A DNA stretch of 64,000 nucleotides from Escherichia hormaechei_A. Lineage in GTDB: Bacteria > Pseudomonadota > Gammaproteobacteria > Enterobacterales > Enterobacteriaceae. A program made the translations under genes and the position numbers. Under the pieces are notes generated by a model. The model made no database searches, was not told the DNA's origin, and was given only the letters and a program-made list of their open reading frames with translations. Location: NCBI GenBank assembly GCA_042434945.1, contig CP170191.1, positions 3,348,001-3,412,000 on the forward strand, in the 5' to 3' direction. Shown in pieces: positions 16,602 through 25,648 of this stretch (its first letter is position 1; every line of letters begins with the position of its first letter).

Positions 16602-17700
16602 TCATAACCCTGCTTTCAAACTTGCTTCGATAAATTGATCCAGGCTGCCGTCCAGCACGGCCTGCGTGTTGCGGGTTTCTACCCCGGTGCGCAGATCTTT
16701 AATGCGGGAGTCATCAAGGACATAAGAACGAATCTGGCTGCCCCAGCCGATGTCGGATTTGTTATCTTCCATCGCCTGTTTCTCGGCATTTTTCTTCTGC
16801 ATCTCCAGTTCATAAAGCTTCGCTTTCATCTGCTTCATGGCCTGATCTTTGTTCTTGTGCTGGGAACGGTCGTTCTGGCACTGGGTCACGATCCCGGTCG
16901 GGATGTGGGTAATACGCACCGCAGATTCGGTACGGTTAACGTGCTGACCGCCCGCGCCGGACGCGCGATAAACGTCAATGCGCAGATCCGCCGGGTTGAT
17001 TTCGATATCAATATCATCATCAACTTCCGGATAAACAAACGCGGAGCTGAACGACGTGTGGCGACGACCGCCGGAGTCAAACGGGCTTTTACGCACCAGG
17101 CGGTGAACGCCGGTTTCTGTACGCAGCCAGCCGTAAGCGTAATCGCCGGAGATTTTGATCGTCACGGATTTAATACCCGCCACTTCACCTTCCGACTCTT
17201 CGATGATTTCAGTTTTGAAACCACGCGATTCTGCCCAGCGCAGATACATACGCTCAAGCATGCTCGCCCAGTCCTGTGCTTCCGTACCGCCAGACCCCGC
17301 CTGAATATCGAGGTAGCAGTCGGCGCTGTCATATTCGCCAGAGAACATACGGCGGAACTCAAGCTGCGCCAGTTTTTCTTCCAGGGCGTCGAGTTCAGCA
17401 ACGGCTTCGTTAAAGGTTTCTTCGTCGTCAGCTTCTACAGCCAGTTCCAGCAGACCAGAAACATCTTCCAGCCCCTGTTTCATTTGGTCGAGGGTGTCGA
17501 CAACGGCTTCGAGGGAGGAACGCTCTTTACCCAGCGCCTGTGCGCGTTCGGGTTCGTTCCAGACATCCGGCTGTTCCAGCTCGGCGTTTACTTCTTCCAG
17601 ACGCTCTTTCTTGGCGTCGTAGTCAAAGATACCCCCTAAGAACGTCGGAGCGTTCCGTGAGGTCCTGAATGCGATTATTTACCGGATTAATTTCAAACAT
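16602..17700 (-). CDS. prfB: Peptide chain release factor 2 (programmed frameshift)
   Basis: RF2 recognises UAA/UGA and releases the nascent chain. The gene is read from the ATG at 17700 for 25 codons to an in-frame TGA at 17625-17623, then +1 into the long downstream frame (giving [12 protein letters not shown]), about 365 residues in total. The GGQ motif ([13 protein letters not shown]) and the tripeptide anticodon SPF (RKSPFDSGG) are present. The residue four before the first Gly of GGQ is Ala ([10 protein letters not shown]), i.e. Ala246 and not the Thr246 of K-12. Expression is autoregulated by the frameshift. Confidence 0.97.
17621..17640 (-). promoter_or_regulatory. prfB: prfB +1 programmed frameshift signal
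   Basis: On the minus strand CTTAGGGGGTATCTTTGACT contains the internal Shine-Dalgarno AGGGGG, three spacer bases, the slippery CTT and the TGA stop in the context TGAC. It is identical in layout to the established RF2 autoregulatory site, so the frame break is functional and not an error. Confidence 0.97.
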
Positions 17701-17790
17701 GGTCTGATTTCTTTTATTGAGCTAGTCAAAATGCGGTGATAAGAGCGGGATTGTACCCAATCCACGCTCTTTTTTATAGAGAAGATGACG

Positions 17791-19524
17791 CTAAATTGGC
17801 CAGATATTGTCGATGATAATTTGCAGGCTGCGGTTGCCGCGAAACTCGTTGATATCGAGCTTATAAGCCAGTTGCACTTCGCGCACGCCGTTATCCGGCC
17901 AGAGGGCGGTATCGACATTAAAAGCAATACCATCCAGCAGTGGACCGCCGCCGACCGGTTCGACCATCACCTTCAAATGACGTTCGCCCACCAGCCGCTG
18001 TTGCAGCAGACGGAAATGACCGTCAAACAGCGGCTCCGGGAACATCTGCCCCCACGGGCCAGCATCGCGCAGCAGCTGCGCCACTTCCATGGTCATTTCG
18101 GCCGGGCTTAACGGACCGTCTGATACCACTTCGCCTTGCAATAGCGAAGGGTCCAGCCACTCAGTAACCAGTTCGCCAAACCGTTGTTGAAAGAGTTTGA
18201 ATTTATCCTCTTCCAGCGACAAACCCGCCGCCATCGCATGACCGCCAAACTTCAGCATCATGCCAGGGTAGAGTGTGTCTAATCGCTCCAGCGCATCACG
18301 CATATGCAGCCCCTGAATGGAGCGACCGGAACCTTTCAGCGTACCGTCACCTGCTGGCGCAAACGCGATAACCGGACGGTGAAAACGCTCTTTGATGCGC
18401 GAAGCCAGAATACCGACAACGCCCTGATGCCATTCGGGGTGATACATTGCCAGCCCGCCGGGTAGCGTGTCACGGCTGCGCTCCAGTTTTTCGCACAGGG
18501 TCAGGGCTTCAATTTGCATTCCTTGTTCGATCTCTTTTCGCGTCTGGTTTAGCGCATCGAGTTCATTTGCCAGCACGCGCGCTTCGCCGATGTTGTCGCA
18601 CAACAACAGCGCCACACCGACGGACATATCGTCCAGTCGTCCGGCAGCATTGAGACGTGGCCCCAGCGCAAAACCTAAATCGCTGGCGGCGAGTTTTTGT
18701 GCATCACGGTTTGCCACTTCAAGCAGCGCTTTAATCCCCGGACGGCACTTTCCGGCTCGGATGCGACTCATCCCCTGCCAGGTCAGAATGCGATTATTAG
18801 CGTCCAGCGGCACGACGTCCGCCACTGTCCCCAGCGCGACCAGATCCAGCAGTTCTGCCAGGTTAGGAATTGCGATGTTACGCTCATCAAACCAGCCCTG
18901 ATCGCGCAAAAAGGTGCGCAGCGCCAGCATCAGATAAAACGCCACACCCACGCCTGCCAGTGATTTCGACGGGAAATTACAGTCGCGCAAGTTAGGGTTA
19001 ATGATCGCTTCCGCTGCGGGTAATGTGTCGCCTGGCAAATGGTGATCGGTAACAATAACCGGGATGCCCAACGAGCGAGCGTGCTCAACCCCCGCATGGG
19101 AGGAAATACCGTTATCCACCGTGACAATTAACTGCGCGCCACGGGCATGGGCCTGATCGACCACTTCCGGGCTTAAGCCGTAACCGTCTTCGAAACGGTT
19201 TGGTACCAGGTAGTCGATATTGCTGCAACCAAGCGAGCGCATCGCCAGCACGCTTAGAGCCGTGCTGGTCGCGCCGTCGGCGTCGAAATCACCGACCACA
19301 ATAATCCGCGTTCCTTCGCGAAAAGCGTTGTAAAGGATCTCAACGGCCTTTTCGACGCCGCTCAGTTGCTGCCAGGGCAGCATACCTTTAACACTGCGTT
19401 CCAGTTCTTGCGCACTGCGTACTCCCCGGCTGGCGTATAAACGGCGCAGCAAGGGAGGCAATTCAGCGGGCAAGTCTGCCGTTTCATCGACTTCACGGCG
19501 ACGAAGTTGTATCTGTTGTTTCAC
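17791..19524 (-). CDS. recJ: Single-strand-specific 5'-3' exonuclease RecJ
   Basis: A 577-residue DHH-family nuclease acting in RecF recombination, mismatch and base-excision repair. The metal-binding motifs DFDADGATS, TVDNG and VTDHHLPGD are in order in the first ~160 residues, followed by the OB fold and the DHHA1-type domain (GGHAMAAGLSLE). The start is GTG, as in E. coli. It follows dsbC by 5 bp, so the dsbC-recJ coupling is preserved. The sequence is E. coli-like throughout. Confidence 0.97.
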   Translation of the reverse strand: MKQQIQLRRREVDETADLPAELPPLLRRLYASRGVRSAQELERSVKGMLPWQQLSGVEKAVEILYNAFREGTRIIVVGDFDADGATSTALSVLAMRSLGCSNIDYLVPNRFEDGYGLSPEVVDQAHARGAQLIVTVDNGISSHAGVEHARSLGIPVIVTDHHLPGDTLPAAEAIINPNLRDCNFPSKSLAGVGVAFYLMLALRTFLRDQGWFDERNIAIPNLAELLDLVALGTVADVVPLDANNRILTWQGMSRIRAGKCRPGIKALLEVANRDAQKLAASDLGFALGPRLNAAGRLDDMSVGVALLLCDNIGEARVLANELDALNQTRKEIEQGMQIEALTLCEKLERSRDTLPGGLAMYHPEWHQGVVGILASRIKERFHRPVIAFAPAGDGTLKGSGRSIQGLHMRDALERLDTLYPGMMLKFGGHAMAAGLSLEEDKFKLFQQRFGELVTEWLDPSLLQGEVVSDGPLSPAEMTMEVAQLLRDAGPWGQMFPEPLFDGHFRLLQQRLVGERHLKVMVEPVGGGPLLDGIAFNVDTALWPDNGVREVQLAYKLDINEFRGNRSLQIIIDNIWPI

Positions 19525-19529
19525 GCGAA

Positions 19530-20240
19530 TTATTTACCGCTGGTCATTTTTTGGTGTTCGTCGAGGAATTCTTTCATCTCTTTCGGCGGCTGGTAACCCG
19601 GAACAAGTGTGCCATTGCTCAGCACAACTGCCGGAGTACCGCTAACGCCAAGCTGGACGCCAAGTGCGTAATGGTCGGCAATATCCACGTCGCAACTGGC
19701 TGGTGCGACGCTTTTACCTGCCATCACATCATCAAACGCTTTGTTTTTATCTTTCGCACACCAGATAGCTTTCATTTCTTTCTCTGCATCGCTGTCCAGC
19801 CCCTGGCGCGGGAAAGCAAGATAACGCACGGTGATCCCCAGCGCGTTGTAGTCTGCCATTTGCTCATGCAGTTTGTGGCAGTAACCACAGGTAATATCAG
19901 TAAACACGGTGATGACGTGTTTTTCCTGCGGCGCTTTATAAACGATCATCTCTTTTTCAAGCGCATTCAACTGCTTTAACAGCATCTTATTGGTGACATT
20001 GACCGGAGCCGTGCCACTAACGTCATACATTGGCCCCTGAATGATATGTTTACCATCATCGGTGATGTACAACACGCCGCTGTTAGTCAGAACTGTCTTC
20101 ATGCCAGCTACAGGCGCGGGCTGAATATCGCTGCTTTTGATGCCCATTTTGGCTAACGTTTGTTGAATTGCCGCGTCATCAGCCTGAGCAAAGCCTGAAA
20201 ACGCCGCTAACAAAGTAAACAACATAAAACCTTTCTTCAT
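19530..20240 (-). CDS. dsbC: Periplasmic disulfide isomerase DsbC
   Basis: A 236-residue precursor with a 20-residue signal peptide (ending AQA), N-terminal dimerisation domain, linker helix and thioredoxin domain with active site CGYC (DITCGYCHK), plus the structural cysteine pair in IWCAKDK and APASCDVD. DsbC isomerises wrong disulfides and is kept reduced by DsbD. It lies between xerD and recJ. Although this is a fairly variable protein in enterobacteria, the sequence appears identical to the E. coli one, evidence for the block-A origin. Confidence 0.97.
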   Translation of the reverse strand: MKKGFMLFTLLAAFSGFAQADDAAIQQTLAKMGIKSSDIQPAPVAGMKTVLTNSGVLYITDDGKHIIQGPMYDVSGTAPVNVTNKMLLKQLNALEKEMIVYKAPQEKHVITVFTDITCGYCHKLHEQMADYNALGITVRYLAFPRQGLDSDAEKEMKAIWCAKDKNKAFDDVMAGKSVAPASCDVDIADHYALGVQLGVSGTPAVVLSNGTLVPGYQPPKEMKEFLDEHQKMTSGK

Positions 20241-20264
20241 AAATCTTCCCGTTCTTTTCAGACA

Positions 20265-21161
20265 TCACGCCCGCGGGTGATGCTGTTGATGAAGTTGCCG
20301 CAGACGCTCGGTAGCGACATGCGTATAAATTTGCGTGGTGGAGAGATCGCTGTGGCCCAGTAGCATCTGCACCACGCGTAAATCCGCACCATGATTTAAT
20401 AAATGAGTGGCAAAAGCGTGACGCAACACATGCGGTGACAGCTTTTCGCTGTCGATACCCGCCAGCACAGCATAATGTTTAATACGGTGCCAGAAGGTCT
20501 GTCGCGTCATCTGCTGCGCACGCTGGCTGGGAAACAACACGTCAATTGACACACCATTCAGCAGCCACGGACGCCCATGTTCCAGATAGGTTTCCAGCCA
20601 GTAAACCGCCTCTTCACCTAACGGCACCAGACGCTCTTTGTTGCCTTTACCAATGACCCGTACCACGCCCTGACGCAGGCTGATATCACTCATTGTCAGT
20701 CCGACCAGTTCAGAGACACGCAGCCCGGTAGCATACAACACTTCAAGCATGGCTTTATCGCGTAGCTCCAGTGGCTGATCGATTAATGGTGCCTGTAATA
20801 AACGTTCGACCTGCGCTTCGCTTAAATCTTTTGGCAAACGCTGGGGCAATTTCGGTGAAGCGAGATGCGCACTGGGATCGTCTTCACGAAACTTTTCGCG
20901 ATAAAGATACTGGAACAATCGGCGCACTGCACTCAGCAAACGCGCTGAGCTGGTGGCTTTATACCCGCCCTCCAGCCGTTCTGCCAGTAATGCCTGCAAA
21001 TCGTCACTTTGCGCCGTCGCCAGCGTCAACCCGCGGTGATGCAACCACTCCACCATCATTGACAGATCGCGACGGTAAGCGTTCAACGTATTTTCAGCCA
21101 GATTTTTTTCCAGCCACAGAGCATCAAGAAACTGCTCGATGCGTGCCAGATCCTGTTTCAC
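20265..21161 (-). CDS. xerD: Tyrosine recombinase XerD
   Basis: A 298-residue site-specific recombinase that, with XerC, resolves chromosome dimers at dif. The N-terminal SAM-like domain is followed by the catalytic domain with Arg in TGLRVSELVGL, Lys in GKGNKERLVPL, HxxR in LSPHVLRHAF, His in LLGHSDLSTTQ and the nucleophilic Tyr in IYTHVATERL. It heads the xerD-dsbC-recJ cluster and is divergent from fldB. E. coli-like over its length. Confidence 0.97.
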   Translation of the reverse strand: MKQDLARIEQFLDALWLEKNLAENTLNAYRRDLSMMVEWLHHRGLTLATAQSDDLQALLAERLEGGYKATSSARLLSAVRRLFQYLYREKFREDDPSAHLASPKLPQRLPKDLSEAQVERLLQAPLIDQPLELRDKAMLEVLYATGLRVSELVGLTMSDISLRQGVVRVIGKGNKERLVPLGEEAVYWLETYLEHGRPWLLNGVSIDVLFPSQRAQQMTRQTFWHRIKHYAVLAGIDSEKLSPHVLRHAFATHLLNHGADLRVVQMLLGHSDLSTTQIYTHVATERLRQLHQQHHPRA

Positions 21162-21272
21162 TTGCGCCCCTTATGGTCACTCATTTGATCCATTATGCCT
21201 TATTGTGCCGTGACTAAAGCGATTCTGATACACTAGCCGCAAAAGCCACAGCAGAATCGAGAAGCTTACGTT

Positions 21273-21794
21273 ATGAATATGGGTCTTTTTTACGGTTCCA
21301 GCACCTGTTACACCGAAATGGCGGCAGAAAAAATCCGCGATATTATCGGCCCAGAACTGGTGACCTTACATAACCTCAAGGACGACTCCCCGAAATTAAT
21401 GGAGCAGTACGATGTGCTCATTCTGGGTATCCCGACCTGGGATTTTGGTGAAATCCAGGAAGACTGGGAAGCCGTCTGGGATCAGCTCGACGACCTGAAC
21501 CTTGAAGGTAAAATTGTTGCGCTGTATGGGCTTGGCGATCAACTGGGATACGGCGAGTGGTTCCTCGATGCGCTCGGTATGCTGCATGACAAACTCTCGA
21601 CCAAAGGCGTGAAGTTCGTCGGCTACTGGCCAACGGAAGGATATGAATTTACCAGCCCGAAACCGGTGATTGCTGACGGGCAACTGTTCGTGGGTCTGGC
21701 GCTGGATGAAACTAACCAGTATGACCTTAGCGACGAGCGTATTCAGAGCTGGTGCGAGCAAATCCTCAACGAAATGGCAGAGCATTACGCCTGA
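21273..21794 (+). CDS. fldB: Flavodoxin 2
   Basis: A 173-residue FMN-binding electron carrier. The phosphate loop [13 protein letters not shown] and the flavin-stacking regions [12 protein letters not shown] and [13 protein letters not shown] match flavodoxin. FldB is a SoxRS-linked flavodoxin, less general than FldA. It is divergent from xerD and followed by convergent ygfX. The E. coli FldB sequence appears unchanged. Confidence 0.95.
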
Positions 21795-21833
21795 TCTCAC
21801 TGACGGCTTAGCGCATATGCTTTGCCGTCATCT

Positions 21834-22241
21834 TTATCTTTGCGTCTCTTGTTGCAACAAAATCCGCCGTAAATCCCGCCATTCAGCTTCGTCCATGCTG
21901 TCGGCTGCCAGCCATAAATGTTGCCGTTTACCGCCATCAGAACGTAAACGCAGCATCATGCCGCTCTTAATCATCCACGGTGCTTTGACGATGCTCCACT
22001 CCTGCCCTTGCCAACGCAAACGCCCGTCCATCAACAAGCGAATTTCCCCCTGGCGAGCATTAATACGCCGCTGGCTGCGAACGCAATCAAACACCACCAG
22101 CGAAAGTAACACCATCCATAACGGGGTGTAACTGAGTGGCCAGGGCATGAGTAAAATAACAGCGGCAACCAGCCCATGAATCAGCAAGGAAAGCCACTGT
22201 GCGCGCCAGGAGACGCGCAAATCAGATTGCCACAGGACCAC
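21834..22241 (-). CDS. ygfX: YgfX (CptA), inner-membrane protein partnered with SdhE
   Basis: A 135-residue protein with two adjacent transmembrane helices (residues ~15-55, LSLLIHGLVAAVILLMPWPL) and a soluble C-terminal domain. It was described as a toxin affecting MreB/FtsZ and as a partner of YgfY/SdhE; the toxin role is debated. The GTG start overlaps the end of sdhE by 20 bp, showing translational coupling. This is a poorly conserved protein, yet the sequence matches E. coli, a strong block-A marker. Confidence 0.93.
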   Translation of the reverse strand: MVLWQSDLRVSWRAQWLSLLIHGLVAAVILLMPWPLSYTPLWMVLLSLVVFDCVRSQRRINARQGEIRLLMDGRLRWQGQEWSIVKAPWMIKSGMMLRLRSDGGKRQHLWLAADSMDEAEWRDLRRILLQQETQR

Positions 22242-22488
22242 GTTCCCGGTTCCGTGTCTGGATGAGTCGGACCATCATTTCCAGTTCTGCATCGGCCGGT
22301 TTACCGTGATTCATCAGCCAGTTAAACAGGTCCGGATCGTCACATTCCAGCAGACGAATAAAGATGCGTTTTTCGTCATCGCTTAAGCTGTCGTACTCAT
22401 GTTCGAAAAACGGCATGATTGAAATATCGAGTTCGCGCATACCACGGCGGCATGCCCAATGAATGCGGGCTTTGTTGTTAATGTCCAT
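22222..22488 (-). CDS. sdhE: Succinate dehydrogenase flavinylation factor SdhE (CptB/YgfY)
   Basis: An 88-residue small helical protein with the conserved RRGMRELD motif (family RGxxE/D) needed for covalent FAD attachment to SdhA and FrdA. It is first in the two-gene sdhE-ygfX unit. It is the last clearly E. coli-like gene of block A; the divergent ygfZ 294 bp upstream is not E. coli-like, so a source boundary lies in 22489-22782. Confidence 0.95.
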   Translation of the reverse strand: MDINNKARIHWACRRGMRELDISIMPFFEHEYDSLSDDEKRIFIRLLECDDPDLFNWLMNHGKPADAELEMMVRLIQTRNRERGPVAI

Positions 22489-22782
22489 CTTCTGTTTCCT
22501 GCATTACGTTTGGCACAGTCGGTATCCCGTTTGGTATTCATTATTGCTCTCCGGGAACACCTGCTAGTGTAACGTGTTTTTGACCGTTTCTTTACTGGAA
22601 TATTGCGAACCTCGAGCAGGCTCCCTGAATAATCCTTATAAAGACAGCGGATTACACTATTTTGCGTAGCGCCACGCATAACCGCGTAATGGCACGAATG
22701 GCCTGCTGAAAGCGCTTGCATTGAATACAGTCTCTTTTACCATTAGGTATTATCAAAGCGTTAAGCAATTCAGGACATCACT

Positions 22783-23763
22783 ATGGCATTTACACCATTT
22801 TCTCCTCGCCAGCCCGCCGCCTCTGCGCGTCTGCCGCTGACGCTGATTACTCTTGATGACTGGGCACTGGCGACACTGACCGGTGCGGACAGTGAAAAAT
22901 ACCTGCAAGGCCAGGTCACGGCGGACGTGGCGCAGTTGACTGAGCACCAGCATCTGCTGGCCGCGCATTGCGATCCAAAAGGCAAAATGTGGAGCAACCT
23001 GCGTCTGTTCCGCCGTCAGGACGGATTCGCCTTTATTGAGCGCCGCAGCCTGCGTGACGCCCAGCTTAAAGAGCTGAAAAAATACGCGGTCTTTTCTAAA
23101 GTCACCATCGCCCCGGACGATGAACACGTTCTGCTGGGGGTCGCGGGTTTCCAGGCGCGTGCAGCGCTGAAAAACCTGTTTGCCGAGCTGCCGGATGCTG
23201 AAAAACAGCTGGTCAGCGAGGGAGCGACCTCCATTCTGTGGTTCGAACACCCGGCGGAGCGCTTCCTGCTGGTAACCGACGAAGCAACGGCGGAACGCGT
23301 CACTGACGCCCTGCGCGGTGAAGCACAGTTCAACAACAGCCAGCAGTGGCTGGCGCTGAACATCGAAGCGGGCCTGCCGGTGATTGACGCGGCAAACAGC
23401 GCGCAGTTTATCCCGCAGGCGACAAACATCCAGGCGCTGGGTGGTATCAGCTTTAAGAAGGGCTGCTACACCGGTCAGGAAATGGTGGCGCGTGCGAAAT
23501 TCCGCGGCGCGAACAAACGCGCCCTGTGGACACTGGCTGGTCACGCCAGCCGTGTGCCGGAAGCGGGTGAAGATCTTGAGATGAAGATGGGCGAAAACTG
23601 GCGCCGTACCGGCACCGTGTTAGCCGCCGTCCAGCTCGATGATGGCCGCCTGCTGGTGCAGGTTGTCATGAATAATGATATGGAGCCCGACAGCGTGTTC
23701 CGCGTGCGGGATGATGCAAACACGCTCAGCATTGAGCCGCTACCGTATTCTCTGGAAGATTGA
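22783..23763 (+). CDS. ygfZ: Folate-dependent Fe-S cluster protein YgfZ
   Basis: A 326-residue GcvT-fold protein that assists assembly or repair of certain [4Fe-4S] enzymes such as MiaB using tetrahydrofolate. The hallmark K-x-GCYTGQEM motif (FKKGCYTGQEMVARAK) with the essential Cys is present at ~230. It differs from E. coli YgfZ at many positions from the start onward (MAFTPFSPRQPAASARLPL, RRQDGFAFIERR), so it belongs to the native, non-E. coli backbone. Confidence 0.94.
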   Translation: MAFTPFSPRQPAASARLPLTLITLDDWALATLTGADSEKYLQGQVTADVAQLTEHQHLLAAHCDPKGKMWSNLRLFRRQDGFAFIERRSLRDAQLKELKKYAVFSKVTIAPDDEHVLLGVAGFQARAALKNLFAELPDAEKQLVSEGATSILWFEHPAERFLLVTDEATAERVTDALRGEAQFNNSQQWLALNIEAGLPVIDAANSAQFIPQATNIQALGGISFKKGCYTGQEMVARAKFRGANKRALWTLAGHASRVPEAGEDLEMKMGENWRRTGTVLAAVQLDDGRLLVQVVMNNDMEPDSVFRVRDDANTLSIEPLPYSLED

Positions 23764-23772
23764 TGCTGTATC

Positions 23773-23803
23773 GCCCGGTGGCGCTGCGCTTACCGGGCCT
23801 ACG
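23773..23803. repeat. REP-like palindrome
   Basis: GCCCGGTGGCGCTGCGCTTACCGGGC hairpin immediately after ygfZ, the same family as the other REP-like units in the window. Confidence 0.75.
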
Positions 23804-23815
23804 GTGTTGATATTC

Positions 23816-23850
23816 TCCCTCTCCCTGTGGGAGAGGGTCGGGGTGAGGGC
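23816..23850. repeat. CCCTCTCCC-type hairpin repeat
   Basis: CTCCCTCTCCCTGTGGGAGAGGGTCGGGGTGAGGG is a dispersed palindrome; related copies lie at 34445-34516 and 56562-56640. Confidence 0.7.
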
Positions 23851-23874
23851 ATCAGACCGCACCTTACAAAAAAA

Positions 23875-24534
23875 CTACACCTGCCCAACATACAGATAAA
23901 TTGCCAGGAAGTGGCACACGCTGCCGCCCAGCACAAAGCCGTGCCAGATGGCATGGTTGTACGGAATACGCTTGCAGACGTAGAAAATCACGCCCAGCGA
24001 GTAGACTACCCCGCCCACCGCCAGAAGCGTCACGCCCCCCACCGCCAGCTTAATGGCTAACTGATACACCACAATCAGCGACAGCCAGCCCATTGTCAGA
24101 TAGGTAACCAGCGACAACACTTTAAACCGGTGCGCAATGGTCAGCTTAAACAGGATCCCCAGCAGCGCCAGGCTCCAGATCACAATCATCAGGCCACGCG
24201 ACAGCGGTGAGTTGAGCCCCACCAGCAAAAACGGCGTATAGGTACCCGCAATAAGAAGATAGATAGCGCAGTGGTCAAATTTCTTGAGCCATATCTTCGC
24301 CCGTTGATGCGGAATAGCGTGATACAGCGTTGAGGCCAGGAAAAGCAGGATCATACTCCCGCCATACAGACTGTAGCTGGTAATGGCCATCGCGCTGGCG
24401 TTGGTATCCACTGCCTGTACCAGCAATAACACTAAGCCGACAATCCCAAAAACCAGACCAATGCCGTGGCTTATACTGTTGGCTACTTCCTCAGCCAGCG
24501 AATATCCCTGTGCGATTAATGGTCTGCTCACCAT
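23875..24534 (-). CDS. yqfA: YqfA, hemolysin III/PAQR-family membrane protein
   Basis: A 219-residue protein with about seven hydrophobic helices and the family motifs NSISHGIGL, STLYHAIPH, KKFDHCAIYLLIAGTYTPF and HAIWHGFVLGGSVCHF, whose His residues form the presumed metal site. The function in bacteria is not established (linked to membrane fatty-acid homeostasis in the PAQR family). The sequence is diverged from E. coli YqfA. It is monocistronic and convergent with ygfZ across repeats. Confidence 0.9.
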   Translation of the reverse strand: MVSRPLIAQGYSLAEEVANSISHGIGLVFGIVGLVLLLVQAVDTNASAMAITSYSLYGGSMILLFLASTLYHAIPHQRAKIWLKKFDHCAIYLLIAGTYTPFLLVGLNSPLSRGLMIVIWSLALLGILFKLTIAHRFKVLSLVTYLTMGWLSLIVVYQLAIKLAVGGVTLLAVGGVVYSLGVIFYVCKRIPYNHAIWHGFVLGGSVCHFLAIYLYVGQV

Positions 24535-24794
24535 ACTTAACTCCGGGAAAACAAAAGATGATTATTCATCGCCAGCCTATGCTAACTGAGAATGATTCCA
24601 GTGAACACCTGTTAGCTAAAATAAATCCACATTCAAGATTTATCCTTATAAATCAGCATAATGTAAAAACAATCCACCGCACAGGTGTAAATGATTTCAT
24701 TAACATCTAAGTAATCAAGGAGATAAATCCGTCTCCCGCCCTTCGTCATCATGGTATGCTTCAGGAATAGTGTCCGACAGCGAGTTTAGCCATT

Positions 24795-25532
24795 GTGAGT
24801 ATGTTCAGCCATTCCGCCATTGCCAGCCTCAACAATCTGGAAATGATGGTCTACAACTATGTCATTAAGAACCGCGATAAAGTGATGTACATGACCATCC
24901 GCGAGCTGGCGGATGCGGCGGGCGTTTCCACTACCACTATCCTGCGCTTCTGCCGCAAGCTCAACTGCGATGGTTACTCGGAATTTCGGGTGCGCTTTAA
25001 ACTCTATCTGGAGCAGAACGAGCCGCAGCAGGCGAATTTTGGTGCCAGTGAAATCATCAGCTTCTTTAAAAGCGTAAATAACGAAGAGTTTGATGCGCTA
25101 TTAGATAACGCGGTCGATATTATTTTATCATCTGAACGAATTATTTTTGTCGGTGCGGGCACCTCCGGATCGCTGGCAAAATATGGCGCACGTTTCTTTT
25201 CAAATATCGGGAAATTCAGTAACCATATCGACGATCCTTATTTCCCGGTCACTAACGACATGGCTAAAAATGCGCTGGCCATTGTACTCTCCGTCTCCGG
25301 CGAAACCGAGGAGATCCTGCGCTTCGCCAGCCAGTTCAGCCTGCACCACTGCAAGGTGCTCTCAGTCACCAGCCACGAACATTCACGTCTCGCAAAGCTG
25401 GCGGACTTTAACCTCTCCTGGCACGTACCGCAAACGCGCATTGGCGGCGTTTACGATATCACCACGCAAATTCCCGTCATCTATATTCTGGAATCATTAG
25501 GCCGGAAACTGGCGAAGAAATTAACAGAATAA
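24795..25532 (+). CDS. RpiR/MurR-family transcriptional regulator, likely regulator of bglA
   Basis: A 245-residue regulator: an N-terminal HTH_6 domain (MTIRELADAAGVSTTTILRFCRKL) and a C-terminal SIS domain (IIFVGAGTSGSLAKYGARFF, LSVSGETEEIL) that senses phosphosugars. The GTG at 24795 or ATG at 24801 could start it. It lies 116 bp upstream of bglA in the same direction, so control of beta-glucoside-phosphate hydrolysis is the natural inference. E. coli K-12 has no such gene at this place. Confidence 0.85.
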   Translation: MSMFSHSAIASLNNLEMMVYNYVIKNRDKVMYMTIRELADAAGVSTTTILRFCRKLNCDGYSEFRVRFKLYLEQNEPQQANFGASEIISFFKSVNNEEFDALLDNAVDIILSSERIIFVGAGTSGSLAKYGARFFSNIGKFSNHIDDPYFPVTNDMAKNALAIVLSVSGETEEILRFASQFSLHHCKVLSVTSHEHSRLAKLADFNLSWHVPQTRIGGVYDITTQIPVIYILESLGRKLAKKLTE

Positions 25533-25648
25533 AACATCCTGTTTTTTTGATGTGACAAATTACAATTTCCGCAAAATGTTATATCGTGACATTTAATTCC
25601 GCTTTGCTAGACTCGAAATCAATAAGTCCTGAATTGAGAATAGCAAAG

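Noticed and set aside
15192..16607. 471-codon plus-strand open frame opposite lysS
   Set aside because: Antisense shadow of a highly biased essential gene; composition is unnatural and there is no ribosome site.
17600..17700. Apparent frameshift at the start of prfB
   Set aside because: It is the established programmed +1 frameshift signal and not a sequence error.
24510..24710. 66-codon plus-strand frame upstream of the RpiR gene
   Set aside because: It starts inside antisense yqfA and has no ribosome site; probably promoter DNA.
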